Both the position numbers and the translations under genes were made by a program. 64,000 nt of DNA. It comes from Streptomyces sp. NBC_01288. Lineage in GTDB: Bacteria; Actinomycetota; Actinomycetes; Streptomycetales; Streptomycetaceae. The notes beneath the pieces were generated by a model that did not search any database, was not told the origin of the DNA, and worked only from the letters and a program-made list of their open reading frames with translations. The stretch lies in NCBI RefSeq assembly GCF_035982055.1, contig NZ_CP108427.1, positions 5,703,001 through 5,767,000 on the forward strand, written 5' to 3'. Of the stretch, positions 16,195-25,445 are shown in pieces (positions within the stretch are counted from its first letter, which is position 1; every line of letters starts with the position of its first letter).

Positions 16195-16203
16195 TCATTG
16201 GCG

Positions 16204-16230
16204 TTAGCACTCTGAAGGTGAGAGTGATAA
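16204..16230. promoter_or_regulatory. CIRCE element 2 (HrcA operator) of groEL
   Basis: TTAGCACTC, nine bases, GAGTGATAA. The left half is perfect and the right half has one change. Its left half is also exactly nine bases from the right half of element 1, so four half-sites are spaced at a strict 18-bp period. Confidence 0.88.
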
Positions 16231-16356
16231 CGAAGGATCGGGTCGGTGAGGCCCGCAGGCCAGGTGGCGCAAGGAGCCATGGGGCAGGCGAGCCGTCCGT
16301 CGCGGGCGCCAGCGCGGTCCGGAGCAATCCACCCCAGTCCGGGAGGACCACTTCAC

Positions 16357-17985
<1,629 letters not shown>

Positions 17986-18012
17986 TCGACCTCCGGTTGA
18001 TCAACGGTCTTA

Positions 18013-18057
18013 CCGAGGGCGGTACTTCCTGCTTCTGGCAGGGGGTACCGCCCTCGG
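18013..18057. terminator. Terminator after groEL
   Basis: Perfect 13-bp outer stem CCGAGGGCGGTAC with GTACCGCCCTCGG, and a second inner stem CCTGC/GCAGG in the 19-base loop. Confidence 0.8.
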
Positions 18058-18188
18058 GCGTGTCCGGAGTCACAGGGGGAGGTGCCGGGCGGTCGGAATG
18101 AGGGGCTTGGCCGGGTGGTTGTTGTTGACGCATGATCGATGCATACGCACATACCACCTGGTACCCGGTATTCGAGGAGCCCCCACAC

Positions 18189-19319
18189 GTGTCTACGACC
18201 GCCCCCGCCTCCCGAGCGGCCGAAATCCTCGGCCGTCCGATCACCCTCAACGGCCTGACCGTCCCGAACCGGATCGTGATGGCGCCGATGACCCGGCAGT
18301 TCTCGCCGGGCGGCATCCCCGGTGAGGACGTGGTCGGTTACTACGCCCGCCGCGCCGCCGCGGGCGTGGGCCTCATCGTCACCGAGGGCACGTACGTCGG
18401 CCACGAGTCCGCCGGGCAGAGCGACGACATTCCGCGTTTCCACGGCGAGGAGCAGCTCGCCGGCTGGGCGAAGGTCGCCGAGGGCGTGCACGCGGCGGGC
18501 GGCACGATCGTGCCGCAGCTGTGGCACATCGGCATGGTCCGCGAGCAGGGCCAGCCGCCGTACGCGGACGCGCCCGCCGTCGGCCCCTCCGGGCTGCGGA
18601 TCGGCAGCGACGAGGTCACCGGTACGGCGATGACGCAGCGGGACCTGGACGACGTCATCGGGGCGTTCGCCGAGGCGGCCGCCGCGGCGGAGCGGATCGG
18701 CTTCGACGGGGTCGAGTTGCACGGCGCGCACGGCTATCTCCTCGACCAGTTCCTGTACGCGGGCACCAACCGCCGTACGGACGCCTACGGCGGTGACGCG
18801 GTCGCCCGTACGAAGTTCGCGGCGGAGATCGTGGCGGCGGTCCGCGAGACGGTCTCTCCTGAATTCCCGATCATCTTCCGCTACTCGCAGTGGAAGCAGG
18901 ACGTCTACGGTGCCCGTCTCGCCGAGACCCCGGAGGAGCTGGACGCGATCCTGACCCCGCTCGCGGCGGCCGGCGTGGACGTCTTCCACGCGTCCACCCG
19001 CCGTTACTGGCTCCCCGAGTTCGAGGACGCCGGCTCCGACCTCAACCTCGCCGGCTGGACCAAGAAGCTCACCGGGAAGCAGACCATCACGGTCGGCTCG
19101 GTCGGCCTCGACGGGGACTTCCTCAAGGGGTTCCGGGGTGAGGGCGCGCCGGTCAAGGGCATCGACGACCTCCTCGACAGCCTGGAGCGGGACGAGTTCG
19201 ACATGGTGGCCGTGGGACGGGCGCTGCTTCAGGACCCTGAGTGGGCCGCCAAGGTCCTCGCCGGGCGGGTGGAGGAGCTGGCGCCTTATGACGCGGCGGC
19301 GCTGAAGTCGCTTAGCTGA
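18189..19319 (+). CDS. Old-yellow-enzyme family NADH:flavin oxidoreductase
   Basis: FMN-dependent ene-reductase-type TIM barrel of 376 residues. The FMN/substrate motif HGAHGYLLDQFLY carries the paired His residues. NRIVMAPMTRQF at the N terminus and VGRALLQDPEWAAKV at the C terminus are typical. The iron-sulfur and second flavin domain of dienoyl-CoA reductases is absent, so it belongs to the short OYE class that reduces activated alkenes or nitro compounds. I chose the GTG at 18189 because GAGGAG precedes it; an ATG at 18132 would add 19 residues. No functional partner is adjacent. Confidence 0.85.
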   Translation: MSTTAPASRAAEILGRPITLNGLTVPNRIVMAPMTRQFSPGGIPGEDVVGYYARRAAAGVGLIVTEGTYVGHESAGQSDDIPRFHGEEQLAGWAKVAEGVHAAGGTIVPQLWHIGMVREQGQPPYADAPAVGPSGLRIGSDEVTGTAMTQRDLDDVIGAFAEAAAAAERIGFDGVELHGAHGYLLDQFLYAGTNRRTDAYGGDAVARTKFAAEIVAAVRETVSPEFPIIFRYSQWKQDVYGARLAETPEELDAILTPLAAAGVDVFHASTRRYWLPEFEDAGSDLNLAGWTKKLTGKQTITVGSVGLDGDFLKGFRGEGAPVKGIDDLLDSLERDEFDMVAVGRALLQDPEWAAKVLAGRVEELAPYDAAALKSLS

Positions 19320-19357
19320 GCGCTGAGTTGTGGGTGCGGGGTGGTGGGGGTGCGCGT

Positions 19358-19426
19358 CCCTGGGGGCTGCGCCCCCAGACCCCCATCGGCCCTGAAGGGC
19401 CTCGTCCTCAAACGCCGGACGGGCTG
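19358..19426 (+). repeat. Dispersed repeat family B, copy 1
   Basis: Starts GTCCCTGGGGGCTGCGCCCC and ends CTCAAACGCCGGACGGGCTG. Contains two hairpins (CTGGGGGC/GCCCCCAG and GGCCCT/AGGGCC). A reverse-orientation copy at 47601-47673 is identical apart from one extra base. Confidence 0.8.
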
Positions 19427-19443
19427 GAGATAGTCGGCCAGGG

Positions 19444-19537
19444 TGGATGGGGCGGCGAGGGTGGATGAGGACGGCCGGAGTGGGCGGGGGCGGCCGGAGT
19501 GGATGAGGACGGCCGGAGTGGATGACGGGGCCGGGCA
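19444..19537 (+). repeat. Tandem 19-bp repeat, about five units
   Basis: Unit GTGGATGAGGACGGCCGGA, two exact and several variant copies in a row. It runs into the hairpin that follows. Confidence 0.7.
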
Positions 19538-19563
19538 CCGATGACGCCGGTGCCCGGCCCCGT
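19525..19563. terminator. Terminator-like hairpin before the phosphoesterase gene
   Basis: ACGGGGCCGGGCACC pairs perfectly with GGTGCCCGGCCCCGT over 15 bp; 9-base loop. It insulates the phosphoesterase from the oxidoreductase upstream. Confidence 0.7.
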
Positions 19564-19604
19564 CCCCTGTCCGCCGCCCCCAACTCCGGCTAGCGTTCGC
19601 GCAC

Positions 19605-20465
19605 ATGAGGATCCTGCACCTGTCCGACACCCACCTGGAACGTACCGACGCCCCCAACCGCCACGGCATCAACCCGACCGACTCCCTGCGGCTGATGCTT
19701 GCCGAGTTGCGGCATCAGCGGGGGGTGGACGCGGTCGTCGTCACCGGGGACCTCGCCAACGACGGGGCGGTGGAGGCGTATGCGGCCGTGCGGGAGTTGG
19801 TGGGTGGGTTCGCCCGGGTGATGGGTGGGGTGCCCGTCTTCTATACGACCGGGAACCATGACGAGCGGGAGGCGTTCGGGAAGGTGCTCGGGAGTGGGCA
19901 TGTGGCTGCCGACGCCGTGTTTCCGGTGGAGTTCGGGTGTGCTGCGGTCAGTACGGTCGGCGGGTATCGGTTCGTCACGCTCGACTCGCTTGTGCCGGGG
20001 GAGGTTTACGGGGCGTTGAGCCGGGCTCAACTGGACTGGTTGGGGGAGGAGTTGGGGACTCCGGCCGAGTTCGGGACCGTTCTCGCCTTTCATCATCCGC
20101 CGATCAACCTCGGTACGCCGATGCAGCGGGCCTTCGGGCTGCGGAATCCGGGGGAGTTGGCGGACGCGATCCGGGGGAGTGACGTACGGGTCGTGCTCAC
20201 CGGGCACTTCCACCTTCAGCTCTTCGGGTTCCTGGAGGCGACTCCGGTGTGGGTCACGCCCGGTGTCGTCAACCGGATGGATCTGACGACGGCCTACGGC
20301 ACGGAGCGGGCCGTGCGGGGCGCCTCGGCCTCGCTCGTGGAGCTGGGTGGGGAGACCGGGCCGATGTTCCATACCTTCCATGCGCGGGATCCTCGGGCGC
20401 ACGAGACGGTGTACCAGTTGGATGCCGAACAGGTTCGGTCGGTTGTTGAGCGGCATGCGCCCTAA
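19605..20465 (+). CDS. Metallophosphoesterase, CpdA-like (cyclic-nucleotide phosphodiesterase family)
   Basis: A 286-residue class III phosphodiesterase. All five metal-ligand motifs are present in order: LSDTHLE, VVTGDLAND, YTTGNHDE, LAFHHPPINL and LTGHFHLQLFG. The full-length match to CpdA/Rv0805-type proteins suggests hydrolysis of 3',5'-cAMP or 2',3'-cyclic nucleotides, though such enzymes are often poor cAMP hydrolases. TAGCGT stands nine bases before the ATG, so the mRNA may be leaderless. A small-RNA gene follows immediately. Confidence 0.82.
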   Translation: MRILHLSDTHLERTDAPNRHGINPTDSLRLMLAELRHQRGVDAVVVTGDLANDGAVEAYAAVRELVGGFARVMGGVPVFYTTGNHDEREAFGKVLGSGHVAADAVFPVEFGCAAVSTVGGYRFVTLDSLVPGEVYGALSRAQLDWLGEELGTPAEFGTVLAFHHPPINLGTPMQRAFGLRNPGELADAIRGSDVRVVLTGHFHLQLFGFLEATPVWVTPGVVNRMDLTTAYGTERAVRGASASLVELGGETGPMFHTFHARDPRAHETVYQLDAEQVRSVVERHAP

Positions 20466-20482
20466 GTGGCTTGTGGGCCGGG

Positions 20483-20488
20483 TATACT
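20483..20488 (+). promoter_or_regulatory. -10 box of the small RNA
   Basis: TATACT, a near-consensus sigma-70 type -10 hexamer and unusually AT-rich for this genome. No matching TTGACA box is clear at the right distance. Transcription would begin at about 20494-20496. Confidence 0.5.
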
Positions 20489-20494
20489 GGATCT

Positions 20495-20645
20495 TGAGCC
20501 CGTCGCCGTAACTCCGGTTGGCTGGTGCTGCGTTGGTGGTCCAAGGAAAGATGTCCCGCTTCCTGCGGGGAGATGCAGGTGCAAGGCCTGCCCGGCGCTC
20601 CGAACGAAGTCCCCGTCCCGCATCGCGCGGGGCGGGGACTTCGCG
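20495..20645 (+). ncRNA. Probable free-standing structured small RNA (about 150 nt), class unknown
   Basis: Between the end of the phosphoesterase gene and a convergent gene lies a unit with its own -10 box and a strong terminator: CGAAGTCCCCGTCCCGC (20605-20621) pairs with 20627-20643 at 16 of 17 positions around a 5-base loop. Inside are further helices: CCCGC/GCGGG around TTCCT, CTGCGTT/GATGCAG enclosing it, and CGCCG/CGGCG at the base. No open reading frame has gene-like codon use. It does not match SRP RNA, tmRNA, RNase P, 6S or the common riboswitches as I know them; a ribosomal-leader-like origin is possible. There is no co-directional gene downstream. Confidence 0.6.
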
Positions 20646-20681
20646 TTGTGCGGACTCCGCGTATTCCGAGTACTCCGCGTA

Positions 20682-21248
20682 CTACAGGTTTCCCAGCGGC
20701 TCGATGTCCACGTGGACCGGTGTGCCCCAGACGCGGAGTACCTCGTAGTCCGTGAACTCGTGCACGAGGCGGTACGCCATCGCCGGGCGGGAGCCTCGGC
20801 GGGCGGCGTTGATGTACAGCTCGGCCTCGTGGCGGTCGCGGCGCGGGGTGCCGCAGAGCTGCCAGGCCTGGCCGTTCCACAGTTCGGGGAGCCAGCGCTG
20901 CTGGGCCTGCGGGCGGTCCTCGCGGACGCCGTAGCGGGACGGTGTGGTGTCGGTGGGCCGGGGTGCGGCGGGGCCGTTGAACTCGGAGCGGCGGGCCGAG
21001 CGGCGGCGGGTCTCGCAGAGCAGGCAGAGGTCGGGGGCGTCGGCGTCGACCGGGCCGTTGGGATGCTCCGGGCAGCGGGTGGTGGGCGCGGCGCCGCTGA
21101 CGCTGTCGTCCAGCAGGTCCAGGGCGCGCTTGAGGTCCGCCTTGACCTCGTGGAGCTTGCCGTCGGGGGTGTCGGACGTGAGGGCCTCGCCGTGCTCGCC
21201 GAGGAGGCGGAGGGCGCGGCCTAGGGCGGTCTGCTGGGCGTGGTTCAT
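20682..21248 (-). CDS. Conserved hypothetical protein with a Cys/His zinc-ribbon-like centre
   Basis: A 188-residue protein I do not recognise beyond being common in Streptomyces. The N-terminal half is helical (MNHAQQTALGRALRLLGEHG, then VKADLKRALDLLDD). The middle has CPEH and CLLCE spaced 15 residues apart, a likely zinc-binding pair. The C-terminal half is Trp/Arg-rich (WLPELWNGQAWQLCG) and ends in an acidic-basic strand VLRVWGTPVHVDIEPLGNL. The start is the ATG at 21248; the longer frame upstream is antisense noise. It converges with the small RNA. Confidence 0.65.
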   Translation of the reverse strand: MNHAQQTALGRALRLLGEHGEALTSDTPDGKLHEVKADLKRALDLLDDSVSGAAPTTRCPEHPNGPVDADAPDLCLLCETRRRSARRSEFNGPAAPRPTDTTPSRYGVREDRPQAQQRWLPELWNGQAWQLCGTPRRDRHEAELYINAARRGSRPAMAYRLVHEFTDYEVLRVWGTPVHVDIEPLGNL

Positions 21249-21325
21249 GGTTCTGTCGACGATAGTCGGCTTTGCCGCGGGCCGGTTGCCTTGGTGGGAG
21301 TGGGGCGGCGGCGCTCGTTCTCCGC

Positions 21326-21991
21326 TCAGGTGGCCGGGTGTGCCTCCGGTGCCCGGAGCCGGTGGGCGAGGTGGCCGAGCAGTACGGCGTTGGCCAGGCC
21401 GCACAGGGCCGTAGCGGCGGCGAAGGCCGGCGAGCTCGATGTCGGCAGGAGGAAGGCGAGGAAGCCGGCCGGTGCCGTGGCCATCAGCGGCCAGAGTGCG
21501 GCGAATGTCGGGTCCGCCAGGATGTAGTCGGCGGAGAGGAAGAACGCGAGCGAGGTCGCGACCACGGCGAGGTATGCCCGCGCGGGCCAGTTGTCGACGG
21601 CGGGGGCGAGCAGGGTGCGTAGGCGAGCGTAGGCGCGGGTGCGGGTGCGGGTGCGAGGTGCCGTGGTTGCCGTCGTCGTTGTCGTCGTCGTGGATCTCTT
21701 CGCGAGGGCGCCGAGTACGGCGGCGTTCACGAGGGCGCAGAGCAGTAGCCATAGCGTCCACGAGCCGAACGCCAGCGCTTGTAGCGGCCCCTCGGTGCCG
21801 GGGCCGAAGGGCAGGACCACGCTCAGGAGGGAGAGCGGCGCCGTGAGGATCAACGGGCCTGCGGCTACGGGGCTTTCCGGGGCGATGAACATCGCGGCGA
21901 CGGAGACACCCACGGTGGTCAGGTAGGTCCGCGCCGGCCAGTTGTCCGTGGCGAGGGCGAGGAGACGGCGCGGGCGTGAGGTCTGCGGCAT
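21326..21991 (-). CDS. Integral membrane protein with an internal duplication
   Basis: A 221-residue protein with two homologous halves, each starting DNWPAR(T/A)YL and containing three or four hydrophobic helices and an LVNAAVLGALA / LANAVLLGHLA ending. A low-complexity Thr/Arg linker (poly-ACG-type codons) joins them. The architecture resembles the small SCO4225-type membrane proteins of unknown function. The start is at the ATG 21991. No enzymatic motif is seen. Confidence 0.65.
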   Translation of the reverse strand: MPQTSRPRRLLALATDNWPARTYLTTVGVSVAAMFIAPESPVAAGPLILTAPLSLLSVVLPFGPGTEGPLQALAFGSWTLWLLLCALVNAAVLGALAKRSTTTTTTTATTAPRTRTRTRAYARLRTLLAPAVDNWPARAYLAVVATSLAFFLSADYILADPTFAALWPLMATAPAGFLAFLLPTSSSPAFAAATALCGLANAVLLGHLAHRLRAPEAHPAT

Positions 21992-22063
21992 CGAGGAGTC
22001 GTCCTTCGCGTCGGTCGGTCCGGGGCGGTGAGGACAACGGTGGACCGGGGGGCGCGCCTGGAC

Positions 22064-22237
22064 ATGAGTACCGGTACTCAGCGGGAGGGGCGGAAGGGCT
22101 TACCTCGCCGCGCCTTGGCTCACCTCGCCATGTCGCTTGGTGTGCCGGTACGGCTCGTTCAACTGCTATTCGAGCGGGGGTCCGACATCGACGCGAAGGA
22201 GTTCCGGGACGTCGAGAAGGATCTGTTGGTCGGCTGA
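22064..22237 (+). CDS. Small hypothetical protein (57 residues)
   Basis: Starts MSTGTQREGRKG and continues with an amphipathic stretch (LAHLAMSLGVPVRLVQLLFE, then KEFRDVEKDLLVG). It ends 37 bp before the Tat-exported protein gene and is probably co-transcribed. An upstream in-frame ATG at 22028 is possible. No family recognised. Confidence 0.45.
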   Translation: MSTGTQREGRKGLPRRALAHLAMSLGVPVRLVQLLFERGSDIDAKEFRDVEKDLLVG

Positions 22238-22274
22238 TCCACTCCGGCAACCTATACAAAGAGGTCAACTCACC

Positions 22275-23066
22275 ATGCAACGACGTGAATTCGCCGCCGC
22301 CCTCACCGCCGCCGTAGCCGCACCCGCCGTCCTCGGTGCTACGCCCGCGCAGGCGTCACCCCAGGTATCCCCGCAGCACGGCGGGCCGCGCGGCCTGAGT
22401 CGCCAGATGGTCGCGGCCCTCGCCGCGGAGCTCGACGACAAGGCGACCGCCAAGACCCTCGTCCCCCTCATCGAGGACGTCGGTTTCGACTGGTACCCGG
22501 AGACGGCGCCGCTGAAGAAGTTCGACTTCGTCGTGGCCTACGCCTTCGGCAACCGGCTCCCGGCCGGCGGTGACCCCACGAAGGTTCTCGCCGAGCCGGG
22601 CCCCGTCAACGAGGAACTCGCCGACACGGTGGCCCGTATCCGCGCCGGCCGCCGCGACCTGCCCGTCTACGCCCAGTGGGAGATCGCGCGCTGGTTGGAG
22701 TCCAAGTACGGGATGACCGACGTCACGTCGATCGAGCCCGAGATCGCGGCGGACGGCACGATCACGTACCTCAGCACGGACGGGGTCGCGGCCCAGGTCT
22801 TCGACCACCGCAAGCAGGCCCCGGGCGGGGTCGGCACCGCCTGTGTCGTCGGTTTCCGCGACCACCACAAGCGGTGCGTGCAGACGACCCGCGACCGCGC
22901 GATGCCGGCGTACGCCCCCGCGGGGTTCGCCATGCCGCGCACCTACGACCTGGAGTCCGGCCAGGCCTGGACCCGGCGCCGTGACCTGTACCTGGTCCAC
23001 GACATGCTGGCCCAGTGGACGGTCCTCCGCGCGAAGGTGATCGCGGAGGCGTATCCCAACGGGTGA
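22275..23066 (+). CDS. Secreted protein with Tat-type signal, possibly YdcF/DUF218-like
   Basis: A 263-residue exported protein. The N terminus MQRREFAAALTAAVAAPAVL has a twin-arginine motif, a hydrophobic core and an AQA cleavage site near residue 27. The mature part (FDFVVAYAFGNRLPAGGDPT, then ELADTVARIRAGRRDLPVYA) is reminiscent of DUF218/ElyC-type proteins, where the first strand binds near the active site, but the match is weak and I do not assign a function. It follows a 57-residue gene. Confidence 0.6.
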   Translation: MQRREFAAALTAAVAAPAVLGATPAQASPQVSPQHGGPRGLSRQMVAALAAELDDKATAKTLVPLIEDVGFDWYPETAPLKKFDFVVAYAFGNRLPAGGDPTKVLAEPGPVNEELADTVARIRAGRRDLPVYAQWEIARWLESKYGMTDVTSIEPEIAADGTITYLSTDGVAAQVFDHRKQAPGGVGTACVVGFRDHHKRCVQTTRDRAMPAYAPAGFAMPRTYDLESGQAWTRRRDLYLVHDMLAQWTVLRAKVIAEAYPNG

Positions 23067-23076
23067 GTTGTTGGGG

Positions 23077-23277
23077 TTACTTGAGGTCTTCGACGAACGT
23101 GGACCATGCGGCGGCCCGGAACACGAGCTTCGGGCCGAGGGGGTTCTTGGAGTCCCGGACGGGGACGAGGGCGGGGTGGCCGTCGGCAACTTCCAGGCAG
23201 TTGTCGCCGCTGCCCCCGCTGTAGCTGGACTTGTGCCAGGTGGCCGCGCTCAGGTCGTGATCAGGGTTGTTCCTCAT
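23077..23277 (-). CDS. DUF397 protein
   Basis: A 66-residue actinobacterial DUF397 protein with the standard core TWHKSSYSGGSGDNCLEVAD and VPVRDSKNPLGPKLVF. These small proteins are nearly always coded next to a DUF5753-type XRE regulator and act with it, possibly as its antagonist. It overlaps the end of the XRE gene by 17 bp, so translation is coupled. Confidence 0.88.
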   Translation of the reverse strand: MRNNPDHDLSAATWHKSSYSGGSGDNCLEVADGHPALVPVRDSKNPLGPKLVFRAAAWSTFVEDLK

Positions 23278-24100
23278 GGGCGTAATCCTGCGCCATCTCC
23301 TCGATCAAGACCAGGGACTTCTCGGGGGAGAGCGCGTAGGCCGCGAGGAACTCGTAGTAGAGCCTGTACTGGGCGACGAGGGTGGGGTCGTCGTCCAACT
23401 GGCCGGTGCCTACGCCTTCGAGGTAGATCAGTGGAGGGGCGTCGGCGAAGTCCATCAGCTTGATGCAGCCCTGCATCGCGGGGTGCGCCCCCGCGTCGAA
23501 CGGCAGTACTTGCACGATGACCCGGCTCCGGCGCCCCAGTTCGGCGATGTGGCGCAGGTTCTCCGCCATGGCCCCGGGGCCACCCGTCGCCCGACGTAGC
23601 GCGGATTCGTCGATCACCGCCCACAACAAGGGTTTCGTTGGGTCGTCGAGAATGTGGGCTCGCGCCATCCGCTGTGCTACCACCGCGTCGATCTCTTCGT
23701 CGGTTGCCGTCGGCTGGTAGGCCCGGCAGACGGCCCTCGCGTACGCGGGTGTCTGGAGCAGCCCCGGGATCAGCATCGACGAGTACTCCCGGATCGCCGT
23801 GGCTCGGGCCTCCGCGTCCGCTGCCTCCGCGAAGTGCTCGGGATATTGGGACTTCGCCGCCGCCCCACAGTTCCGCTCGAAGAAGTCCCCCGTCCCCAAC
23901 TCCACGTCCAGCATCCGCGCGTACTCCGGCAACATCCGCCGCGTCCCCGCCTCCAACTGCCCGATGAACGAACCGCTCACGAACAGCCGCTGCCCCAACT
24001 CGTCCTGGCTGAGCCCCGCTTTCTCGCGGGCGTGCCGGAGTTCGGCGCCGAGCAAGGCTCGCGGTGACGACGACGGGTCGAGGTCTTTCTGTCCTGCCAC
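23261..24100 (-). CDS. XRE-family transcription factor with DUF5753 sensor domain
   Basis: A 279-residue regulator. The N-terminal helix-turn-helix (LRHAREKAGLSQDELGQRLF, recognition helix SGSFIGQLEAGTR) lies at about residues 20-75. The C-terminal DUF5753 domain (EYSSMLIPGLLQTPAYARAV, LPFDAGAHPAMQG) is of unknown ligand. WhiJ and BldB-linked proteins in S. coelicolor belong to this group. The GTG start at 24100 is preceded by GGGAG. It is divergent from a small conserved gene at 24214. Confidence 0.85.
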   Translation of the reverse strand: MAGQKDLDPSSSPRALLGAELRHAREKAGLSQDELGQRLFVSGSFIGQLEAGTRRMLPEYARMLDVELGTGDFFERNCGAAAKSQYPEHFAEAADAEARATAIREYSSMLIPGLLQTPAYARAVCRAYQPTATDEEIDAVVAQRMARAHILDDPTKPLLWAVIDESALRRATGGPGAMAENLRHIAELGRRSRVIVQVLPFDAGAHPAMQGCIKLMDFADAPPLIYLEGVGTGQLDDDPTLVAQYRLYYEFLAAYALSPEKSLVLIEEMAQDYAHEEQP

Positions 24101-24213
24101 AGCAACTCCCTGTCCTAACACCCGAGTTTGTTGGGACTCCCCGTATGGCCAGGTTAGACACGTTGCCGCCACGCTGTGTTGCGAACAGCAAACTCTGTGT
24201 GGAGGCGTAAGGA

Positions 24214-24606
24214 ATGCTGCGATCGACCGAAGAAATCGTCGCTTCGCTCCGGGAGGCACTCACCGGCGTCGGTGTCGTCCTGCCGTCCCTGTGCGTGGAC
24301 CCGGTGACAGGTGCGAGCGACGAGAAGTTCGCGCTGGTCACGCTGGGGCGTTGCAACGTCCGTACCGCCGAGAAGCTCGCGTCCGTGCTGCGCGGCGAAC
24401 GGCCCCCGGTCGGGGCGTACGCCGTGGACGTACGGGACGGGCGGGTCGGCGAGGTGATGGGGCACGTGGCCGGGAACGTGCAGTTGCGGCCTGTGGCCGG
24501 CGGCCGGGAGTGGGACTGTCCACCGGAGTCGACAGGACCCGCCGGGCAGGAGGAGGTACTGCGGGCGAGGGTCCGCGAGCGGAACCGCGAAGCCCGCCTG
24601 CCCTGA
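24214..24606 (+). CDS. Conserved small protein next to the XRE/DUF397 pair
   Basis: A 130-residue soluble protein I recognise only as a recurrent Streptomyces hypothetical (TEEIVASLREALTGVGVVLP, then LVTLGRCNVRTAEKLASVLR). GGAGG and AAGGA precede the ATG. Its divergence from an XRE gene is a recurrent arrangement and suggests a common regulatory module. The tail is Glu/Arg-rich. Confidence 0.6.
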   Translation: MLRSTEEIVASLREALTGVGVVLPSLCVDPVTGASDEKFALVTLGRCNVRTAEKLASVLRGERPPVGAYAVDVRDGRVGEVMGHVAGNVQLRPVAGGREWDCPPESTGPAGQEEVLRARVRERNREARLP

Positions 24607-24660
24607 GCCGCCTGCCCTGAGCCGCCTGCCCTGAGCCGCCCGCCGTGAGCCACCCGCCGT
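24601..24660 (+). repeat. 14-bp tandem repeat over a stop codon
   Basis: CCCTGAGCCGCCTG repeats four times with increasing divergence, each unit carrying TGA. The first unit contains the stop of the 24214 gene. Confidence 0.7.
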
Positions 24661-24674
24661 GATCGACTGCCCCC

Positions 24675-25361
24675 ATGCCCCTGATTCCGCCCCGCCTCCT
24701 CCGCGCCCTCGAATCCTTCAACTCCGCCCACCCCTGGAGCCACAACGCCCACTACCACCCTTGGCTGCTACGGCAGTTGCCCCGCAGGTTCGGGCGCGCC
24801 CTGGACGTGGGTTGTGGGAGCGGCGACCTCGTGCGGCTGCTTGCCGCGAGGAGTACGGGTGGTGTGGAGGGCATCGACTCCGATCCCCAAATCATCGCCA
24901 GGGCAAGGGAGTTGACCTCGTCCGGCGTCTCCGGCGTCTCAGGTGTTCCCGCGGTCTTCACCGTCGTCGATGCCCGGGCCGAGATCCCCGCCGGCCCCTA
25001 CGACGTCATCACCTGTGTCGCCGCCCTCCACCACCTCCCGTTCGCCGAGACGCTCACCCGCTTCCGTGACCAACTCGCCCCGGGTGGAACCCTCGTGGTG
25101 GTCGGCTGTGCCCGCGAGGAGGACGCCGTCGACACTCTCCTCGGGGCCGTCTCCGTCGCCCTGAACCTCGTCGTGGGCTGGGTCAAGAACCGGGGTCGTA
25201 GGGCCGCGTCCCGCCCGGTGGCCATGACCGCCGTCACCCGGCCGCCGGAGATGACCTTCGCCGAGGTCCGCCGCGAGGCGATCCGCGTCCTGCCACGGGT
25301 CCGGCCGCGGCGGTGGCTGTTCTGGCGGTACACGCTGGTGTGGCGGGCACCCCTGGCATGA
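24675..25361 (+). CDS. Class I SAM-dependent methyltransferase
   Basis: A 228-residue Rossmann-fold methyltransferase. The SAM-binding motif I LDVGCGSGDLVRLL is near residues 43-56, the acidic motif EGIDSDP follows, and motif IV YDVITCVAALHHLPF and APGGTLVVVG are present. The second half has a hydrophobic segment (LGAVSVALNLVVGWV) and a basic tail. The substrate is unknown. No ribosome site is evident at the ATG. Confidence 0.78.
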   Translation: MPLIPPRLLRALESFNSAHPWSHNAHYHPWLLRQLPRRFGRALDVGCGSGDLVRLLAARSTGGVEGIDSDPQIIARARELTSSGVSGVSGVPAVFTVVDARAEIPAGPYDVITCVAALHHLPFAETLTRFRDQLAPGGTLVVVGCAREEDAVDTLLGAVSVALNLVVGWVKNRGRRAASRPVAMTAVTRPPEMTFAEVRREAIRVLPRVRPRRWLFWRYTLVWRAPLA

Positions 25362-25445
25362 TTTCCGCCAACCCGATGCATCACCTCGTCGAGAGGGGCG
25401 ACGGCAACCGCTCCAAGCACTGGTGGGCCCGGTGGCGCGCCATCG

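Noticed and set aside
20495..20645. SRP RNA, tmRNA or RNase P identity for the small RNA
   Set aside because: The signature sequences of those RNAs are absent.
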